Shown here: positions 6,482-10,740 of the stretch, one piece after another
Numbering within the stretch: position 1 is the first letter of the stretch
Layout: the number at the start of each line of letters is the position of its first letter
Assembly: GCA_963628435.1 (NCBI GenBank)
Contig: CAVGEY010000028.1
Coordinates: 1-10,740 of the forward strand
Direction: 5' to 3'
From: CAKSQF01 sp963628435
Lineage (GTDB): Bacteria > Bacillota > Clostridia > Oscillospirales > CAG-272
Length of the DNA: 10,740 nt
Notes under the pieces: model-generated
What the model saw: the letters and a program-made list of their open reading frames with translations, nothing else
Database searches by the model: none
What the model was told of the DNA's origin: nothing
Translations under genes and position numbers: made by a program

Positions 6482-7576
6482 ATGGCAAGAACATCGAAAA
6501 AGGCGGCGGCCGCCGAGACGGTCGTGCTGACCGATGAGGAATCGAAGAAAAAGGCGCTTGACACCGCGCTTACACAGATAGAAAAGGAATACGGCAAGGG
6601 CGCGATTATGAAGCTCGGCGAAAACGCGGCGATGAATGTAACCGCCGTGTCGACAGGCTCGCTCACCCTTGATATGGCACTCGGAATCGGCGGTCTGCCG
6701 CGCGGCAGAGTTGTCGAGATATTCGGGCCCGAATCATCGGGTAAAACCACGCTCGCCCTCCACTGTGTCGCCGAAACGCAGAAAGTCGGCGGAACGGCGG
6801 CATATATCGATGTCGAGAACGCGCTCGATCCGGTATACGCGAAGGCACTCGGCATAAACATCGACGATCTGCTTGTATCCCAGCCGGACAGCGCCGAGCA
6901 GGCACTCGACATCACCGAATCGCTTGTCCGTTCGGGAGCGGTCGATATAATCGTCGTCGACTCGGTAGCGGCACTCGTTCCGCAGGCCGAGGTTGATTCG
7001 GAAATGGGCGCGACACAGGTCGCCGTTCAGGCAAGACTTATGTCGCAGGCACTGCGCAAGCTGACCGCCGCCATTTCCAAGACAAACTGCATCGTGATTT
7101 TCATCAACCAGCTTCGTATGAAGGTCGGAGTCGTTTACGGCAACCCCGAAGTAACACCCGGCGGCACCGCGCTGAAATATTACGCATCGGTACGCCTTGA
7201 CGTAAGACGCACCGAAACGCTCAAAAACGGTTCCGAATCGCTCGGAAACCGCACCAAAGTCAAGGTCGTCAAGAACAAGGTCGCCTCTCCCTTCAAAATC
7301 GCCGAATTTGACATAATCTACGGCAAGGGCATATCGAAGGTCGGCGAAATTCTCGATCTCGCGGTCGAGCTCGGCATCGTCGAAAAATCGGGCGCGTGGT
7401 TCTCGTATAACGAGGAGAGGCTCGGACAGGGCAGGGACAAGGCGAAACAGGCAATCGAGGAAAATCCCGAACTCATGAAAGAGCTTGAAGAAAAAATCAA
7501 AAATTCGGATCCCAGCACGGTCGACAAAGACGACGATCTCCTGCTCGATACCGGCGATTTCGATGTCGAAATCTGA
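6482..7576 (+). CDS. recA: Recombinase RecA
   Basis: RecA forms ATP-dependent filaments on single-stranded DNA, drives strand exchange and activates LexA self-cleavage. The 364-residue product has Walker A GPESSGKT (82-89), catalytic Glu112, Walker B VVD ending at D160, Gln210 (QLRMK) and the L2 motif GNPE (220-223). The N-terminal oligomerisation helix is at about 22-37, and the C-terminus is acidic. The start has AAAGGA eight bases upstream. Several usually conserved positions differ. The AEHALDP segment reads VENALDP (111-117). Loop L1 reads EMGATQVAVQ (174-183) where most RecA proteins have E-[IM]-GDSHVGLQ or close to it. The residue before GNP is Tyr rather than Phe. All catalytic residues remain, so it should be active. 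I see no GAACN4GTTC-type SOS box in the 56 bases upstream. recX follows. Confidence 0.98.
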   Translation: MARTSKKAAAAETVVLTDEESKKKALDTALTQIEKEYGKGAIMKLGENAAMNVTAVSTGSLTLDMALGIGGLPRGRVVEIFGPESSGKTTLALHCVAETQKVGGTAAYIDVENALDPVYAKALGINIDDLLVSQPDSAEQALDITESLVRSGAVDIIVVDSVAALVPQAEVDSEMGATQVAVQARLMSQALRKLTAAISKTNCIVIFINQLRMKVGVVYGNPEVTPGGTALKYYASVRLDVRRTETLKNGSESLGNRTKVKVVKNKVASPFKIAEFDIIYGKGISKVGEILDLAVELGIVEKSGAWFSYNEERLGQGRDKAKQAIEENPELMKELEEKIKNSDPSTVDKDDDLLLDTGDFDVEI

Positions 7577-7600
7577 TTTTGCCCGAATTTCGGGTAAAAT
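7576..7600. terminator. A/T-flanked hairpin after recA
   Basis: ATTTT-G-CCCG at 7576-7585 pairs with CGGG-T-AAAAT at 7591-7600 through one G-T wobble, overlapping the recA stop. Flanking A and T runs would allow terminator action on either strand, but the stem is weak and the T-run lies on the 5' side. It may attenuate rather than stop transcription into recX. Confidence 0.4.
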
Positions 7601-7659
7601 CCGCGTAATTTAGACAAAATCAGAAAAAAATGTGTGAGATTATATCTGAAAAAAGGAAA

Positions 7660-7676
7660 TCCCGACGAAATCGGGA
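7660..7676 (+). promoter_or_regulatory. Hairpin just upstream of the recX ribosome site
   Basis: TCCCGA (7660-7665) pairs with TCGGGA (7671-7676) around CGAAA. It ends two bases before the AAAGG ribosome site (7678-7682) of recX. It could influence recX translation or stabilise a processed transcript. No regulator is implied. Confidence 0.35.
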
Positions 7677-7689
7677 CAAAGGTTGATAT

Positions 7690-8415
7690 ATGGATAGCGA
7701 CAACCGAAAATACCGTTCGGGCGGAAGAAAGAAGCTCCGCAGCGAGCTTTTTTCCGAGGAGGACGAAAATCTCACGGAAAAGAAAGCGGAAGGCGGCGCG
7801 GAGGCGGGCGGCGAAAAATCCAAAGAGGAAAAAAGCGAATACGACCGCGCGCTCGAAACGGCACTGCGCATAATCATGTTCGGCGAAAATTCGGTGCGCA
7901 TGATGCGCGAAAAGCTGACCAAAAGAGGATATTCGACCGAAATATCGGCGGACATAATCGAAAGACTCTGCGAAAAGAATCTGCTCTGCGACAGACGGCT
8001 GATTGAAAAGACGGTAAGCTCGCTTGCCGAAAAGAAATTTTACGGCAAATATCGTATACAGATCGAACTGTCGAGAAAATTCGACAGAGAGAGCATCGAG
8101 GTTTATTTCGAGGATGCGGTGGCGGGAATCGATTTCGTGAGTGCCGCCGAGCGATTCGCGCTCAAAAACTGCCAGAACGGCAGGGATCGGCTGATTAACG
8201 CCATGCGCAAGCGCGGCTATAACAGCACGGAGATAAGAGCGGCGCTTGTCGCGGTCAAAAATTCGCAGGGCAGCCTTATCGGCGCGAGCGAGGAGGAACT
8301 GAAAAGCGGGAATGTCGGAAAAATGCCGAAATACGGCAGAATCGCGAAAAACACGGTAAATTACGAACGCCGCCGCCGACAGTGGGACAAAACCGATCTG
8401 TCGGACGACGAATAG
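7690..8415 (+). CDS. recX: RecA regulator RecX
   Basis: RecX binds in the groove of RecA filaments and limits or remodels them. Residues 54-190 contain the family's helical repeats: ALRIIMFGENSVRMMREKL with KRGYS, then DIIERLCEKNLLCDRRLIEKTV, then FYGKYRIQIELSRKFDRESIE, then a third repeat containing MRKRGYNSTEIRAAL. The 241-residue length is within the Firmicutes range and longer than the E. coli protein. The first 50 residues are a charged, low-complexity extension and the C-terminus is basic (YERRRRQW), neither typical of the core. ATG at 7690 has AAAGG seven bases upstream. The position 113 bases after recA is the classical arrangement and supports the call. Confidence 0.9.
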   Translation: MDSDNRKYRSGGRKKLRSELFSEEDENLTEKKAEGGAEAGGEKSKEEKSEYDRALETALRIIMFGENSVRMMREKLTKRGYSTEISADIIERLCEKNLLCDRRLIEKTVSSLAEKKFYGKYRIQIELSRKFDRESIEVYFEDAVAGIDFVSAAERFALKNCQNGRDRLINAMRKRGYNSTEIRAALVAVKNSQGSLIGASEEELKSGNVGKMPKYGRIAKNTVNYERRRRQWDKTDLSDDE

Positions 8416-8451
8416 GCGAAATCGGCAGCTGAACTGTATCGGGGTGAGAGT

Positions 8452-9198
8452 ATGGGTGTTTCCGGAAAGGTCGGAGAGGGCGGTCGCGGCCGCAAAAGAA
8501 TAATTTTCATAGCGGTCGGCTTTGTTTTTCTCGCCGCCTATCTGTATTTTGTCGTTTCGGTCATAAAAAACACCGATTTCGTAACACTCCCGTGGCTGAA
8601 ACTTTATAAAAACGGCGTAATAATATCGCCGACCGCCGACAAGAGAAATATCGTCGCGGCTCTGCTCTCGGCTCTGCTCGCGATTCCGTGCGCGGTTTTG
8701 TCGATGATTTTCATATCGGGCAGAGGGCATCGCGGCTCGGTCGCGGCGGGGGCGGTTACACTGTCGCTTATACCGCTGTGGCGGCTCTTTTCGATATTCA
8801 TCAGGTGGCAGGTGTTCTGCCGCTCGTCGATAGGCTCGGAGGGAATACGCGAGAGATTCGTCAAAAACTCGTTCTCGCTCGAAGTTATCGTCATTCTGCT
8901 TATCGTGGGGATAGGGGCGGTCGCGTTTTTCAGCCGCCGCGCGTCGGAATACGGCGACAGCTTAAAGGTCGGCGGAAAGCAGGGCAAAAAAAGGGAGCGG
9001 ACACTCGCCGGACTGTCGGCGAAAGGTTATCTTGTGTCCGATCTGATACTCACCGTCTATGACGGCAGGAAAACGGCGATTGCTATTTACGCCCGCGAGG
9101 AAGATTACGAGAGCGATCTGAAAAACCGAACGCTTACGGGCGAGATGAAAAATCTCCTGCCCGAATATGATATACAGGTCGAAATAGCGAAGCCGTGA
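8452..9198 (+). CDS. Four-helix membrane protein of unknown function
   Basis: A 248-residue protein I cannot place in a family. The start is set by GGGGTG five bases upstream of ATG. A Gly/Arg-rich basic N-terminus (1-16) precedes helix 1 (17-38). Helices 2 (66-89), 3 (95-117) and 4 (142-160) follow. The loop between helices 1 and 2 carries PWLKLYKNGVIISP. The cytoplasm-predicted tail (161-248) is soluble and mixed, with basic KQGKKRER near its start and two beta-like segments, VSDLILTVYDGRKTAIAIYA and YDIQVEIAKP. It begins 36 bases after recX and ends 135 bases before rimO, so it may be the last gene of the recA transcript. Confidence 0.75.
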   Translation: MGVSGKVGEGGRGRKRIIFIAVGFVFLAAYLYFVVSVIKNTDFVTLPWLKLYKNGVIISPTADKRNIVAALLSALLAIPCAVLSMIFISGRGHRGSVAAGAVTLSLIPLWRLFSIFIRWQVFCRSSIGSEGIRERFVKNSFSLEVIVILLIVGIGAVAFFSRRASEYGDSLKVGGKQGKKRERTLAGLSAKGYLVSDLILTVYDGRKTAIAIYAREEDYESDLKNRTLTGEMKNLLPEYDIQVEIAKP

Positions 9199-9253
9199 GT
9201 TTTTGAATTAAGTATCGCAAGACGGACGAATATGACAAAACACCGCGCGGAAT

Positions 9254-9286
9254 ACGGTTATCCGAAACCGTCGGAATACAATTTTT
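9254..9286 (+). terminator. Possible weak terminator or attenuator before rimO
   Basis: ACGGTT (9254-9259) pairs with AACCGT (9266-9271), followed a few bases later by ATTTTT (9281-9286). A competing hairpin, TCCGA (9261-9265) with TCGGA (9271-9275), uses overlapping bases. The two cannot form together. The stem is short and the T-run is separated from it, so the call is tentative. Confidence 0.35.
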
Positions 9287-9333
9287 AATACGCAAAATAC
9301 ACGCAAAACACAATATATTTTAGGAGAACAATT

Positions 9334-10662
9334 ATGATAAAAGTCGGGTTTGTATCGCTCGGATGCTCGAAAAATCAGTGCGACACCGAAGTTATGCTTC
9401 ACACACTTGAAGAAAAGGGCTGCGAGATTGTCGCCGAAGACATCGATGCCGATGTCATTATAATCAACACCTGCGCATTCATCGAAAGCGCGAAAAAAGA
9501 GGCGATTGACAACATTCTTGATGTCGCGTGGCTGAAAAAACACAGAAAACTGCGCGGAATCGTGGTCTGCGGCTGTCTTGCCGAACGTTACCGCGAGGAA
9601 ATTTTCACCGAAATGCCCGAAGTCGACGCGCTTATCGGAGTCGGCTCGCTCGCGCACATCTACGATGCGGTAAAATCGGCATACGAGAAGAAGAGATACA
9701 GTTCGTTCGAGGACAAAAATCTCTGTCCGCTCGGCGGAGAGAGGATACTGACCACCCCCGCCTTTTCGTCATACTTAAAGATTGCCGAGGGATGCGACAA
9801 CAGATGCACCTACTGCGCCATTCCGAACATCAGAGGCGTGTTCAGGTCAAGACCCATCGAGTCGCTTGTCGAGGAGGCGAAGCGTCTGGAAGCGTCGGGC
9901 TGCAAGGAGCTTAACATCATAGCGCAGGACACCACCCGTTACGGGCTCGATCTTTACGGCGAGTACAGTCTGGCAAGGCTGGTACGCGAAATCTGCGCCG
10001 CCACCGAAATTCCGTGGATACGTCTGCTCTATTGCTATCCCGACAAAATCACCGATGAGCTGATAGACGAGATGAAGAACAACAAGCGGCTGCTTCACTA
10101 TATGGATCTGCCGATTCAGCACATAAACGACGATCTGCTGCGCAGAATGAACAGACACGGCGGAGCCGAGCTTATAAAAGAGAACATCCGCAAGATAAAA
10201 GACGCGGTCGATGACATTGTTGTGAGAACGACGGTCATTGTCGGATTCCCCGGAGAGAGCGACGAGCAGTTTAACGAGCTGTGCGGCTACGTAAAGAGTG
10301 AGAAGTTCGAGCGGCTCGGCGCGTTCACCTATTCGGCGGAGGAGGGAACGCCCGCAGCCGAATTTGACGGGCAGATTGACGAGCAGGTCAAGCAGGACAG
10401 ATACGATATAATAATGAAAGAGCAGTTCGGGGTTACCGACGCGTACAACAAATCGAGAGTCGGAAAGAGTTACGAAATGCTTGTCGAGGGATACGATCCG
10501 GTATCCGAGGCATATTACGGCAGAAGTTATGCCGACGCGCCCGATGTTGACGGCAAAATCTATGTCAGAGCATCGGCGGGGACACTTGAAGTCGGAAATT
10601 TCGCAAAGGTAACGGTAACAGACGTACTCGACTACGATCTTGTAGCCGAAATTGCCGAATAA
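9334..10662 (+). CDS. rimO: Ribosomal protein S12 methylthiotransferase RimO
   Basis: RimO is a radical-SAM enzyme that adds a methylthio group to the conserved aspartate of ribosomal protein S12. The 442 residues match the usual length. The N-terminal UPF0004 domain carries the three cluster cysteines C11 (SLGCSKNQ), C47 (NTCAF) and C81 (CGCLAERY). The radical-SAM cluster is C154, C158 and C161 in EGCDNRCTYCAIP. TVIVGFPGE is the later conserved radical-SAM segment, and the C-terminal 70 or so residues form the TRAM domain (EMLVEGYD to VTDVLDYDLV). SLGCSKNQ and IPNIRG favour RimO over MiaB. An extra Cys16 stands where Val is usual (NQCDTE rather than NQVDTE). The ribosome site is strong (AGGAGA, six bases before ATG), and a terminator-like hairpin follows the stop. 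Confidence 0.96.
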   Translation: MIKVGFVSLGCSKNQCDTEVMLHTLEEKGCEIVAEDIDADVIIINTCAFIESAKKEAIDNILDVAWLKKHRKLRGIVVCGCLAERYREEIFTEMPEVDALIGVGSLAHIYDAVKSAYEKKRYSSFEDKNLCPLGGERILTTPAFSSYLKIAEGCDNRCTYCAIPNIRGVFRSRPIESLVEEAKRLEASGCKELNIIAQDTTRYGLDLYGEYSLARLVREICAATEIPWIRLLYCYPDKITDELIDEMKNNKRLLHYMDLPIQHINDDLLRRMNRHGGAELIKENIRKIKDAVDDIVVRTTVIVGFPGESDEQFNELCGYVKSEKFERLGAFTYSAEEGTPAAEFDGQIDEQVKQDRYDIIMKEQFGVTDAYNKSRVGKSYEMLVEGYDPVSEAYYGRSYADAPDVDGKIYVRASAGTLEVGNFAKVTVTDVLDYDLVAEIAE

Positions 10663-10666
10663 AAAC

Positions 10667-10689
10667 CCGAAACGCCTTTGGCGTTTTGG
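10667..10689 (+). terminator. Hairpin terminator after rimO
   Basis: CCGAAACGCC (10667-10676) pairs with GGCGTTTTGG (10680-10689) over ten positions, one of them G-T, with a TTT loop. It begins five bases after the rimO stop. The trailing sequence CTTAGAT has few T residues, so efficiency is uncertain, but position and stem strength support a transcript end. Confidence 0.65.
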
Positions 10690-10698
10690 CTTAGATAT

Positions 10699-10721
10699 AT
10701 ACCGAAAACCTGCGGTTTTCG
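10699..10721. repeat. Partial third copy of the 72-bp repeat
   Basis: These 23 bases equal the first 23 of the repeats at 1336 and 1447, including hairpin CGAAAACC-TGC-GGTTTTCG (10703-10721). The match then ends. It again lies just downstream of a gene end, as copy A does. It is followed by two tandem AATGTGC units (10726-10732 and then AATGTGC overlapping to 10738), a simple repeat that may continue beyond the window. Confidence 0.85.
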
Positions 10722-10740
10722 AATAATGTGCAATGTGCAA

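Noticed and set aside
7429..7436. GGGCAGGG, matching the FtsK KOPS pattern
   Set aside because: A single eight-base match inside recA coding sequence (Gly-Gln-Gly-Arg) is expected by chance.
7318..8730. Long minus-strand frame (about 470 codons)
   Set aside because: It lies opposite the recA end, recX and the following gene, all firmly identified. Its composition is what antisense of this codon usage gives.

Overview
The window looks like a chromosomal segment of a Gram-positive, Clostridia-type bacterium, possibly Oscillospirales/Ruminococcaceae-like. The basis is the moderate GC content, AAAGG/AGGAG ribosome sites, a Firmicutes-style RecA followed by RecX, a classical lipobox, and intergenic hairpin repeats of a kind I associate with gut Oscillospirales. 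Family assignment is from memory of such genomes, not from a search. Every gene I accept is on the + strand. Most long minus-strand reading frames are shadows caused by codon bias.

Layout. Bases 1-359 hold no gene but contain a same-orientation cluster of DnaA-box-like TTTTCCACA sites and an AT-rich stretch. A 324-residue protein follows (360-1334). It has an N-terminal membrane helix, a charged helical region and then 37 consecutive three-residue repeats, almost all starting with Cys. Bases 1335-1742 are a gene-free block of short repeats: two 72-bp copies (one mismatch), a predicted three-way-junction fold, and two other hairpin elements. A short third copy of the first hairpin lies after rimO at the window end. 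Next come two small proteins with N-terminal hydrophobic helices (1743-1967 and 2009-2440). The second carries a C-terminal domain closely resembling the FtsK gamma winged helix, but without an ATPase.

From 2507 the housekeeping part begins: gyrA, a lipoprotein, a two-helix membrane protein with a possible PH-like tail, recA, recX, a four-helix membrane protein, and rimO. Spacing is tight from gyrA to recA (24, 1 and 56 bases), so these could share transcripts. recA is followed by a small hairpin, and rimO by a good terminator-like hairpin.

How the genes fit together. gyrA, recA and recX form a DNA topology/recombination group. RimO modifies ribosomal protein S12. The three membrane-anchored proteins upstream of gyrA share a general design (hydrophobic helix, Pro or Val exit, short basic/beta segment), and one has a DNA-translocase-type DNA-binding domain. 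Together with the DnaA-box-like cluster they form the least understood part of the window. The triplet-Cys protein and the stand-alone FtsK-gamma-like protein are the strongest candidates for undescribed biology.
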